Shown here: positions 8,450-15,628 of the stretch, in pieces | Position numbering within the stretch: position 1 is the first letter of the stretch | How the letters are laid out: each line of letters starts with the position of its first letter | DNA from: CATQHW01 sp965215345 | Lineage (GTDB): Bacteria > Spirochaetota > Spirochaetia > SZUA-6 > Bin103 | Direction of reading: 5' to 3' | Assembly (NCBI GenBank): GCA_965215345.1 | Contig: CBDCDL010000002.1 | Location: 2,356,001 to 2,420,000 of the forward strand | DNA: 64,000 nt | The notes under the pieces: generated by a model | The model's input: only the letters and a program-made list of their open reading frames with translations | Told to the model about the DNA's origin: nothing | Database searches by the model: none | Translations under genes and position numbers: made by a program

Positions 8450-8684
8450 TGGCCGATCGATCACCATCCGTGACATTCCAGCCGAGGCGTGTGATGAGCT
8501 CAGCGCGCGGGCGGCGGCTACCGGACGATCCTTGCAGGCGTACGTTCGCCTGCAAATTGTCGAGCTGGCGCAACGCCCGGACCCCGAAGTGGTGCTGCGA
8601 AGGATCGCGGAGCGCGTCGAGCGCACCGGCAGCACGCTCTCAACCACCAGCATCCTGCGTCACCGAGAAGCCGATCGACGATGA
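8449..8684 (+). pseudogene. FitA-like ribbon-helix-helix antitoxin, frameshifted at the start
   Basis: From 8460 the sequence reads in one frame ITIRDIPAEACDELSARAAA, TGRSLQAYVRLQIVELAQRP and so on to TGA at 8684, about 75 residues. This is a clear Arc-type ribbon-helix-helix antitoxin of the FitA/VapB kind. No start codon exists in that frame. The ATG at 8449 (MADRS) is in another frame and joins it if one base is missing near 8458. The stop overlaps an ATG for the toxin relic (ATGA). It lies just past the end of the CRISPR array. It is either a decayed gene or a sequencing error; the adjoining toxin is also broken, which favours decay. Confidence 0.65.
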
Positions 8685-8833
8685 CGCTGGTTCTCGGCGC
8701 CATCGCGCTGCGGTGGCCGCACTGTGGACAACGAAGCCGATGGGGGTGACGTCAGCTTGGCTCCGGCTCGCCCGCGGCGCCGTATCTGATGCCGGCTGAG
8801 GCCACCGAACGACCGAGCCCGAAGTTTGCTCGG
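8681..8833 (+). pseudogene. VapC/FitB-like PIN toxin remnant
   Basis: Starting at the ATG that overlaps the antitoxin stop, the sequence reads MTLVL, then in other frames AVAAL, DNEADG and APYLMPAEAT. Laid end to end these match the opening and second helix of a PIN toxin (MTLVLDAS, VAALVDNEADG, APYLMPAEA). At least three frame changes occur in 130 bp. The gene is then cut off where the convergent amidohydrolase ends. It is non-functional as it stands. Confidence 0.5.
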
Positions 8834-10393
8834 CTACTTGCGCGCCAGCACGCGGCCGGGGAGGGCGCCGGTGGGGGCGCCGTCGGCGATGATCGGGCGG
8901 CCGTTGACCAGCACCCAGCGCATGCCGACCGCTTCCTGGCGGGGTTCCTCCCACGTGGAGCGGGCGGCCACCGTCTCCGCGTCGAACACCGCCAGGTCGG
9001 CCGCCGCGCCCGCCCGGATCACGCCGCGGTCGGGGACGCGGAAGCGCTCGGCCGGGAAGCCGGCCATCTTGTAGACGGCCTCCGGCAGGCTCAGCAGGCC
9101 GCGGTCGCGGACGAACTCGCCGAGCACGCGGGCGAAGCAGCCGAAGCTGCGCGGGTGCGGGTGCGGCACGTCGTAGACGCCGTCACTGGCGACCATCATG
9201 CGCGGGTGCACGACCGTGTCGGCGATGACTCGCTCGTGCTCCTCCACCGGCGTCTGCCAGGGGTAGACCATCGTCACCGCGCCATCTTCCTCCATGACCA
9301 GGTCGAAGGCGAAATCGGCCATGGACTTGCCCGCCGCCGCCGCCAAGTCGACCGTGCGTTGGCCGACGTGGCGCCCGGACCGGCTGTAGCCGACGATCTG
9401 ATCGCCGCGTCCCAAGTACTTGGCCAGCCCTGCCAATGCGATGTCGCGCGCGCCGGGCTGCCGCAGGCGCTCGGCCATGGCCGGCCAGCCGCCGGGGTGC
9501 AGGTGGATGGGCAGCGCCATCTCCAGGTGGGTCATGCCGGCCGGGTAGAGATAGGACTCGAATGACAGGTCCACGCCCTCGCGCTCTACCTGCTCCAGGG
9601 CCGCACCCGAGTCCTCGTCCACGCGTTCGTGGCTGACGTGCACGGGACAGCCCGAAGCCTTGGCCAGCTCGATGGTCTCCCGCCATGCGACCGGCCGGCC
9701 CAGGTGCGAGTAGCGCTGATGGGCGGCGTAGATGCCGCCGTGCTCGGCGGTGACCTGGCAGAGGCGCACCAGCTCGTCGAAGCTGGCGTTGGCGCTCGGC
9801 TGATAGTCCAGCCCCAGGCAGAGCGCGCCGGCGCCGGCGTCCATCCACGCGCGGGTCCCGTCCTCCATCGCCTGCAGCTCGTCCGGGGTCGCGTGGCGGG
9901 CATCCCATCCCATGGCCCGCAGGCGCACGGCGCAGTGCGGGACCTGCGGGAACACGTTCAGCGGCGTGGCCCCGGCGAAGCGGTCCAGGTAGGAGTCGAT
10001 GGTCGGCCAGCGCGCCTCGATCTGCGAGCCGCCGTAGAGGGTGGCGGTGTAGGCGAACAGCTCCTCGCACTCCGGCGAGTCGAGCGGCGCCCAGCCGAAG
10101 CCGTCGGGCGCCAGCAGGTTGGTGGTGATCCCCTGTCGGGCGCCCACCAGCGTGTCGTGGCCGGCGAGCAGCGCCAGCTCCGAGTGCACGTGCACGTCGA
10201 TGAAGCCGGGGGTGACGGTGAGGCCGGTGGCGTCGACGGTGGTGTCCGCCGTGGCGGCGCCGAGGTCGCCGATGGCCGTGATCACGTCGCCCCGCAGGCC
10301 GACGTCCGCCCGGTAGGCGGGACCGCCGGTTCCGTCGACGATCGTGCCGCCGGCGATGAGCACGGAGAAGGCAGGAACGGTATTCAGGCCCAT
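8834..10393 (-). CDS. Amidohydrolase, N-acyl-D-amino-acid deacylase family
   Basis: A protein of about 519 residues from the ATG at 10393 (MGLNTVPAFSVLIAGGTIVD). The amidohydrolase landmarks are the N-terminal beta sandwich, the HxH metal site in PGFIDVHVHSE (about residues 63-72), PVHVSHERVDEDS, and the metal-binding Asp in VASDGVYDVPHPHP. The C-terminal RAGAAADLAVFD is typical of D-aminoacylases, which hydrolyse N-acyl-D-amino acids or related amides. The usual GNCG segment after the first metal motif is replaced by APDGFGWAP, so the metal centre or substrate may differ. It stands alone; further in-frame sequence upstream to 10744 is low-complexity and is not used. Confidence 0.8.
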   Translation of the reverse strand: MGLNTVPAFSVLIAGGTIVDGTGGPAYRADVGLRGDVITAIGDLGAATADTTVDATGLTVTPGFIDVHVHSELALLAGHDTLVGARQGITTNLLAPDGFGWAPLDSPECEELFAYTATLYGGSQIEARWPTIDSYLDRFAGATPLNVFPQVPHCAVRLRAMGWDARHATPDELQAMEDGTRAWMDAGAGALCLGLDYQPSANASFDELVRLCQVTAEHGGIYAAHQRYSHLGRPVAWRETIELAKASGCPVHVSHERVDEDSGAALEQVEREGVDLSFESYLYPAGMTHLEMALPIHLHPGGWPAMAERLRQPGARDIALAGLAKYLGRGDQIVGYSRSGRHVGQRTVDLAAAAGKSMADFAFDLVMEEDGAVTMVYPWQTPVEEHERVIADTVVHPRMMVASDGVYDVPHPHPRSFGCFARVLGEFVRDRGLLSLPEAVYKMAGFPAERFRVPDRGVIRAGAAADLAVFDAETVAARSTWEEPRQEAVGMRWVLVNGRPIIADGAPTGALPGRVLARK

Positions 10394-10813
10394 GGCGGGA
10401 CTATGAATATGAGGGATGCGGCGCGCAAGCGGGTTGGACGCTGGCGCGGGACCGCCCCTTCGGCTTGCCCACGGAGCAGCACGCCGACGTGAAAGCGACC
10501 GCCACCGACGGAAACCGTCCCCACCCGGCCAATCGTGAGTCCTCGACACGCAGCCGGTGATTGGCTGCCGTACCGCACACCGCACGGACTTCGAACGGCA
10601 GGAGGACACCGCGACAGTACGGTCATCTCCGCACACCGTCCGTGACCGGGTTCCAGACTCTCCGGCCGGAACCAGGAACATGGATCGTGTTGCGCGAAGT
10701 GATTCGTGGTACTGTAGCCGATGCGGCGAAGCGGTGGGCCGCATCGCCGACTACTATCGGCCTCCGCGCAGCGGCTTGAGCGATCTGCCGTTGGATGCGC
10801 CGGTCAGGGCTGG
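10394..10813. other. Intergenic region without a recognised gene
   Basis: These 420 bp separate the amidohydrolase from the ATPase/DUF4276 pair, whose genes run away from each other, so promoters for both should lie here. A short reading at 10690-10780 (EVIRGTVADAAKRW) looks a little like a DNA-binding helix but is not a credible gene. Confidence 0.4.
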
Positions 10814-11926
10814 ATGAACATGGGAAACCGACTTGATAAAATTACGATAAAGGGATTCAAGACAGTCGCTGCTTGCATCGATTTCTCTTTCGAGCCTCTG
10901 ACTGCTCTCATCGGCCCGAATGGTGCCGGCAAGTCGAACTTCATTTCGTTCTTTCGAATGCTCAACTGGATGCTAGGCGAATACGACAGCCTGAGGCGGT
11001 ATGTGGGGATGCAGGGCGGCGCAAATACCCTCCTGCACGGAGGTGCGTCCCGAACGAGACAGATCGAGATGGAAATCACGATCATCACGACTGCAGGAAC
11101 GAACCAATATGCCTTCGGACTCTCCTATGCTGCGGGAGACACGTTCATCTTCGACTATGAACGTTGCGAGTTCCGGCGTGCGAGTTCGGATACACAACCT
11201 GACAGAAGCGACATGGCTGCGGGCGGTGCGACGCCACAGCTTCTTTACTTGGCGAACCATGATACGACTGCCCGTGTGATTCGCGATCTCTTGAGGCGGA
11301 TCGTCGTGTATCAGTTCCACAACACATCGGACACCTCACGTATACGTACCAAACGGCGGGTCGATGACAACCGCTGGTTGAAAGAGGACGCCGCCAATTT
11401 GGCGCCCGTCTTACTTCGACTCAGAGAAAAAGAAGGCGAGTACTATCGTCGCATTGTCGAAACAATTCGCCTTATCCTGCCGTTCTTCTCCGACTTTGAA
11501 CTGAATCCGGACCATGGGAGCTTGCTGCTACAGTGGCGTGAACGAGACAGCGATGAGGTATTCGGGGTTTCGCAGGCGGCGGATGGAATGCTGCGAGTGA
11601 TGGCTCTCGTTACATTGCTGCTGCAACCGAAGCATGACTTGCCGGACGTCCTGATTATAGACGAACCGGAACTTGGGTTGCATCCATACGCCGTGAGCGT
11701 AATCGGAGGGTTAATTGGTTCGGTCAAGACTCGGATTCAAGTCGTTGTGGCGACGCAGTCGGCACAACTCATTGACTGTTTCGCACCGAGCGACATAGTC
11801 GTCGTCGAGCGCGACCAACATCGTTCATCGTTTCGGAGACTGAGTGGTGACGAACTGAGCGATTGGCTGCGGGACTATTCGCTTTCGGAGCTATGGATGA
11901 AGAACGTGATCGGCGGGCGGCCGTGA
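10814..11926 (+). CDS. AAA ATPase of the RecF/OLD-like (AAA_21) type
   Basis: A protein of about 370 residues. It opens with KITIKGFKTVAACIDFSFEP and Walker A LIGPNGAGKSNF, and closes with Walker B VLIIDEPELGLHPYAV followed by the switch VVVATQSAQLID. This is the ABC-type ATPase fold of RecF, OLD and many phage-defence ATPases, with a helical middle instead of long coiled coils. The downstream DUF4276 gene overlaps by GTGA, so the two are coupled. The pair is clearly lower in GC than its neighbours, suggesting transfer. ATGs at 10814 and 10820 are both possible starts. Function: probable DNA- or NTP-sensing component of a defence module (inference). Confidence 0.85.
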   Translation: MNMGNRLDKITIKGFKTVAACIDFSFEPLTALIGPNGAGKSNFISFFRMLNWMLGEYDSLRRYVGMQGGANTLLHGGASRTRQIEMEITIITTAGTNQYAFGLSYAAGDTFIFDYERCEFRRASSDTQPDRSDMAAGGATPQLLYLANHDTTARVIRDLLRRIVVYQFHNTSDTSRIRTKRRVDDNRWLKEDAANLAPVLLRLREKEGEYYRRIVETIRLILPFFSDFELNPDHGSLLLQWRERDSDEVFGVSQAADGMLRVMALVTLLLQPKHDLPDVLIIDEPELGLHPYAVSVIGGLIGSVKTRIQVVVATQSAQLIDCFAPSDIVVVERDQHRSSFRRLSGDELSDWLRDYSLSELWMKNVIGGRP

Positions 11927-12597
11927 CCCGCGTGAGACTGCACATCCTTGCTGAAGGCCAGACCGAAGAAACCTTCGTCAACAACGTGCTACGATCACGC
12001 TTGGAGAGTCGGTCAATTGACACGGATGTCCGCTGCGTAGTCACCAGTCGAAAGGAGAACTACGAGTATCGGGGAGGTCTGAATTCGTATGACCAGGCTC
12101 GACGCGACATGCTGCGGTGGATGGCAGAAGAACCTGGCGAGGACTCTCGATTCACCACAATGTTCGACCTGTATCGGATTCCAGAGGACTTTCCCGACTA
12201 TCAGGCGGCGGCGAAGGAAGGCGATCCGTACGCCAGGGTCAAAGTGCTGGAGAGCGGGATCCGCAGAGACCTGAGCGACACGCGAGTCATGCCGTACGTA
12301 CAGCTCCACGAATTCGAGGCTTTGATTCTGACCGATGCCAGCGAGTTGAGAGTACAGTTTCCGGACTACCTTGAGGGAATCGCGAAGCTCGTCGCGATGG
12401 CCGGCGACTTTGCGTCGCCGGAGTTGATCGACGACGTAGATGGACCGTGTAGGCGGATTATCAAGGAGATTCCAGAATACGAGTACCGAAAAGCGTCGGC
12501 CGGACCTATCGTCGTCGCGAGGATTGGTTTGTCCGCGTTACGGAAAGCGTGTGCTCATTTCGGCTGCTGGATCAGTGCGTTGGAATCTCTTGCGTAG
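11923..12597 (+). CDS. DUF4276 protein, partner of the AAA ATPase
   Basis: About 224 residues from the GTG at 11923, which overlaps the ATPase stop by 4 bp. It has the DUF4276 signature: an N-terminal RLHILAEGQTEETFVNN with the conserved E-G-x-T-E, an acidic HEFEALILTD, and a C-terminal GLSALRKACAHFGCWI. DUF4276 is thought to have a TOPRIM-like, possibly nuclease, fold, and is repeatedly found next to ATPases of this class. By analogy with OLD/Gabija-type and AbiL-like two-gene systems, the ATPase would control this putative nuclease. That functional reading is inference; the family assignment is firmer. Confidence 0.75.
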   Translation: MTRVRLHILAEGQTEETFVNNVLRSRLESRSIDTDVRCVVTSRKENYEYRGGLNSYDQARRDMLRWMAEEPGEDSRFTTMFDLYRIPEDFPDYQAAAKEGDPYARVKVLESGIRRDLSDTRVMPYVQLHEFEALILTDASELRVQFPDYLEGIAKLVAMAGDFASPELIDDVDGPCRRIIKEIPEYEYRKASAGPIVVARIGLSALRKACAHFGCWISALESLA

Positions 12598-12609
12598 GTG
12601 AGTCCACCC

Positions 12610-13323
12610 ATGCTTCCTCTCCCTCGCGCCATGCTGATCGACTTGGACGACACCTTGTTGGCCTCCACCGCCGCCGGCCGGCAGGCGATGGAGGTCATCA
12701 CCCGGCAGGTCGCCGACGACACCGTGGTGCCCCTGGCTCAGGTGAGCCAAGCCATGGCCGAGGCCTCCACCTGGTTCTGGTCGGACGAGGAGCGCCGCGC
12801 CCGCGCTCGCCTGGACCAGTCCGGCGCGCGTGCGCGCATCGTCGAGCGCGCCTTGGAGTTACTGCGGTGCACGGTACCCGTCGACGCGGAGGCCCTGGGC
12901 ATCCGCGCCGTCGCAGAACGCCTTCGCGTCCTGGAGCCGATCCCCGGCGCCATCGAGACCGTGGCCGAGTTGCGCCGCCGCGGCGTGCGGCTGGCGCTGG
13001 TCACCAACGGCAGCGCAGCCGACCAGCGCGCCAAGATCGACCGGCACGCCGTCGACCGCCGGTTCGACGCGGTCCTGGTGGAAGGCGAGGTGGGCTTCGG
13101 CAAGCCCGATTCGCGCATCTTCCGGCTCGCTCTGGAGCGGCTGGAGGTGACCGCCGCGGATGCGTGGATGGTCGGCGACGACCTGTCCTGGGACATCGCC
13201 GGCGCGCAGGCGGTCGGCATCCACGGGGTGTGGGCGCGAAACCACGCCGCGACCGACGCGGCAGGCGACGGTACGGTGCGGCCCGACCGCACGGTGGGCA
13301 CGATCGCGGAGCTGTTGGCCTGA
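12610..13323 (+). CDS. HAD-superfamily hydrolase
   Basis: A soluble HAD phosphatase-like protein of about 237 residues. All four motifs are present: the nucleophile and acid in LIDLDDTLLA, the Thr motif in ALVTNGS, the Lys in GFGKPDSRIF, and the acidic pair in MVGDDLSWDIAGA. The insertion between motifs I and II is a helical cap (subclass I), as in YjjG-like nucleotidases and haloacid dehalogenases; the substrate is unknown. The ATG at 12610 has AGGTGA upstream; a GTG at 12598 abuts the previous gene. Confidence 0.85.
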   Translation: MLPLPRAMLIDLDDTLLASTAAGRQAMEVITRQVADDTVVPLAQVSQAMAEASTWFWSDEERRARARLDQSGARARIVERALELLRCTVPVDAEALGIRAVAERLRVLEPIPGAIETVAELRRRGVRLALVTNGSAADQRAKIDRHAVDRRFDAVLVEGEVGFGKPDSRIFRLALERLEVTAADAWMVGDDLSWDIAGAQAVGIHGVWARNHAATDAAGDGTVRPDRTVGTIAELLA

Positions 13324-13352
13324 GGAGCGCGGCCGTCGCTACCTTGGAGGCG

Positions 13353-13799
13353 ATGGCCACGCGGTTGCCGGTTCCCCCTCCGCTCCAGCCGATCGATCAG
13401 CGCCTGATCGCCTGGATGGACCGCCACGGCGTTCGCCTGCTGCGCGTGACCATCGGGGTGGTGTTCATCTGGTTCGGGGCGCTGAAGCTCTTCCCGGGCG
13501 CCAGTCCCGCGGCCGGCCTGATCGTGTCGACCTATCCGTTCCTGCCTCCGGGGCTGTTCCTGCCGTTCCTGGGCTGTTGGGAGATGGCCATCGGCGCAGG
13601 CTACCTCACCGGGCGCCTGCTGCGCGTGACGGTGGCGCTGATGTACGCGCAGATGCTTGGGGCCATGTCACCGGTCGTGCTGAACCCGGAGGCGGTGTTC
13701 GTCGCGGCGCCGTTCGTGCTGACCCTGGAAGGCCAGTACATCGTCAAGAATCTGGTCCTGCTGGCGGCCGCGATCGTCATCGGCGCGAAGGTGCGCTGA
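13353..13799 (+). CDS. DoxX/DUF417-type small membrane protein
   Basis: 148 residues with four hydrophobic segments and a conserved opening RVTIGVVFIWFGALKLFPG, as in DoxX/YkgB-like inner-membrane proteins. These are often linked to quinone redox or oxidative stress, though the function is unsettled. The ATG at 13353 is preceded by GGAGG. The 3' end overlaps the convergent vapC gene by 23 bp. Confidence 0.7.
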   Translation: MATRLPVPPPLQPIDQRLIAWMDRHGVRLLRVTIGVVFIWFGALKLFPGASPAAGLIVSTYPFLPPGLFLPFLGCWEMAIGAGYLTGRLLRVTVALMYAQMLGAMSPVVLNPEAVFVAAPFVLTLEGQYIVKNLVLLAAAIVIGAKVR

Positions 13800-14259
13800 C
13801 CGAGGGGCCGGCGGCTGAGCCCGGAGGCGGATCGCCGAGGGGGTAGCGGCATCGTGTGGCCGGGAAGCGCGAGAAGTCCCGGTCGGCGGTGTGCACCTCG
13901 CCACCGTGCTCATCGGCATGCGCGGCGATCATCGCGTCGGTACAGAGGTTCCCTCCCGTTCCGGCGTTCTCCAGCAGGTCGAAGAGCAAGCGGAACGCAT
14001 GCGGACCGGGCGTGAGCAGCCGGACGGTGGGCACCGCGAGCCACTCCTCGACAATCTCCCGCGCTCGGCCGACCGTCATGGGATTGTCGCTCAGCGTGGG
14101 ATGGGTCATCAGCCGAACGAACGCCAGCACCACGACCCACGGGATGCCCACCGTTCGGGAGTCCGACAGCGCATTCTCCCACCACAGTCGCGCGCCGCGA
14201 TGGTGAGGCGATGTCGTGTCGTACGCGTAGATCAGCAGGTTGACGTCGGGGACGATCAT
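13777..14259 (-). CDS. vapC: VapC-family PIN-domain toxin
   Basis: A PIN-domain ribonuclease of 160 residues. The acidic active-site residues are visible: D in MIVPDVNLLIYAYD, E in a helix of the WWENAL/EIVEEW region, D in LCTDAMIAAHADEHG, and D in VHTADRDFSRF. VapC toxins cleave tRNA or rRNA. The upstream vapB overlaps by ATGA, making a standard antitoxin-first operon. The C-terminal extension (about 20 Pro/Ser/Arg-rich residues) overlaps the convergent DoxX gene. Confidence 0.88.
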   Translation of the reverse strand: MIVPDVNLLIYAYDTTSPHHRGARLWWENALSDSRTVGIPWVVVLAFVRLMTHPTLSDNPMTVGRAREIVEEWLAVPTVRLLTPGPHAFRLLFDLLENAGTGGNLCTDAMIAAHADEHGGEVHTADRDFSRFPATRCRYPLGDPPPGSAAGPSVSAPSRR

Positions 14260-14522
14260 GTCCCGCGGGCGGCGTCTTCCGCCTCGATCTGATCGTAGAG
14301 CTGATTCATGCTCATACCTCGCAAGCCGGGCTTGATCCCGAGCGCGTGGGCCTTGACCCGGAAGGGGGCACGCGGTTCGTGCGTGTCCAGATGCGCGAGA
14401 CCAATCTGCAGCGTGTGGTCCAACACATCACGAAACGGGCGGTCCTCGATCCGGGCCCGCTCTCGGAGCTCCCGCAAGATCGCATCATTGATGTTCACTG
14501 TGGTGCGCATATGAATCATCAT
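14256..14522 (-). CDS. vapB: VapB-type ribbon-helix-helix antitoxin
   Basis: 88 residues. The N-terminal ribbon-helix-helix MRTTVNINDAILRELRERA is typical of VapB antitoxins, and the C-terminal part (GLRGMSMNQLYDQIEAED) would wrap the PIN toxin. Three ATGs are possible at the start; a GGAAG lies just upstream of the first two. The stop overlaps the vapC start by 4 bp. Confidence 0.85.
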   Translation of the reverse strand: MMIHMRTTVNINDAILRELRERARIEDRPFRDVLDHTLQIGLAHLDTHEPRAPFRVKAHALGIKPGLRGMSMNQLYDQIEAEDAARGT

Positions 14523-14629
14523 GATGCTTCCACACTTCGGTGAGTCAAGGGTTCGCGCTTGCCGTCCGAGCCGCCGGCCGGTCGAGGTAGCCGGAAGAGC
14601 CGCCCGTCACTATCTTTGCCGGCGATCCC

Positions 14630-15628
14630 ATGGTCGAGGTCACGGCACTGGGCAAGTCGTACGGGTCGGTGCGCGCGCTCGACGGCGTGCGCTTCTCCAT
14701 CGCCGCGGGGGAGATCGTCGGCCTGCTGGGCCCCAACGGCGCAGGCAAGACCACGGTCCTGAAGATTCTGACCGGCTACCTGCAGCCCGATCACGGGACG
14801 GTCACGGTGGACGGCCTGGACGTGCTCACCGACACCTTGGCGGTGCAGGAGCGGATCGGCTACCTGCCGGAGAACGCGCCGCTCTACCCCGAGCTGACCG
14901 TGCAGTCGTACCTGCGCCATATCGCCGAGTTGCGGCGCCTGTCCCCGGAGGAGGGGCGGGCGCGCATCATGACCGCGCTCGCGGAGACCGGGCTGGCCGA
15001 CCAGATGACCCGGCCGATCGGGGAGCTCAGCAAGGGCTACCGGCAGCGGGTCGGGCTGGCGCAGGCGATCCTCCACCAGCCGAAGCTGCTGATCCTGGAC
15101 GAGCCGAGCGTGGGCCTGGACCCGACGCAGATCGTGCAGATCCGCAGGCTCATCCGCGCGCTGGCCCGGCACAGCACGGTGCTGTTCTCCACCCACATCC
15201 TGAGCGAAGTGGAGGCGCTCTGCGACCGCGCGGTGATCATCATGCAGGGCCGCATTCGCGCCGACGCCGACCTGGAGACGTTGGCCGCGGGCACTGCGGT
15301 TCAGGTCACGCTGGCCGCGGAAGTGCCGGAGGCGCGCGAGCGGCTGCTGGGCCTGCCGGGCGTGTCCGCGGTGGAGCGGGAGCGCGACCAGCGCGGCATC
15401 CACTACCGGATCGCGGCCGCAGCGCCGGTGGAGGAGCTGGGCCGCAGCGTGTTCGACGCGGCTGCCGCGGGCGGCTGGCCGGTGAGCGAGTTGCGCCAGG
15501 AGCGGCGCACGCTGGAGACGGTGTTCGACGCGTTGGCGCGCGACGCTGCCGCGGGCGCCGACGACGCCGGCGCCGAGCCGGCCGAGGGCGCGGAAGCAGG
15601 CGCCGCCGCCGGGGAGGTGGCCTCTTGA
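14630..15628 (+). CDS. ABC transporter ATP-binding protein, GldA-like
   Basis: 332 residues. Walker A is GLLGPNGAGKTT, the signature is ELSKGYRQRVGLAQ, and Walker B is LLILDEPSVGLDPTQ, with the H-switch STHILSEVEAL. The ABC-2 type subfamily and gene order match the GldA subunit of the GldA-GldF-GldG system first described in gliding Bacteroidetes and present in many non-gliding bacteria. The C-terminal 90 residues form the domain usual in this group, ending in an Ala/Gly/Glu-rich tail. The stop overlaps the TTG start of the permease (TTGA). Confidence 0.88.
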   Translation: MVEVTALGKSYGSVRALDGVRFSIAAGEIVGLLGPNGAGKTTVLKILTGYLQPDHGTVTVDGLDVLTDTLAVQERIGYLPENAPLYPELTVQSYLRHIAELRRLSPEEGRARIMTALAETGLADQMTRPIGELSKGYRQRVGLAQAILHQPKLLILDEPSVGLDPTQIVQIRRLIRALARHSTVLFSTHILSEVEALCDRAVIIMQGRIRADADLETLAAGTAVQVTLAAEVPEARERLLGLPGVSAVERERDQRGIHYRIAAAAPVEELGRSVFDAAAAGGWPVSELRQERRTLETVFDALARDAAAGADDAGAEPAEGAEAGAAAGEVAS

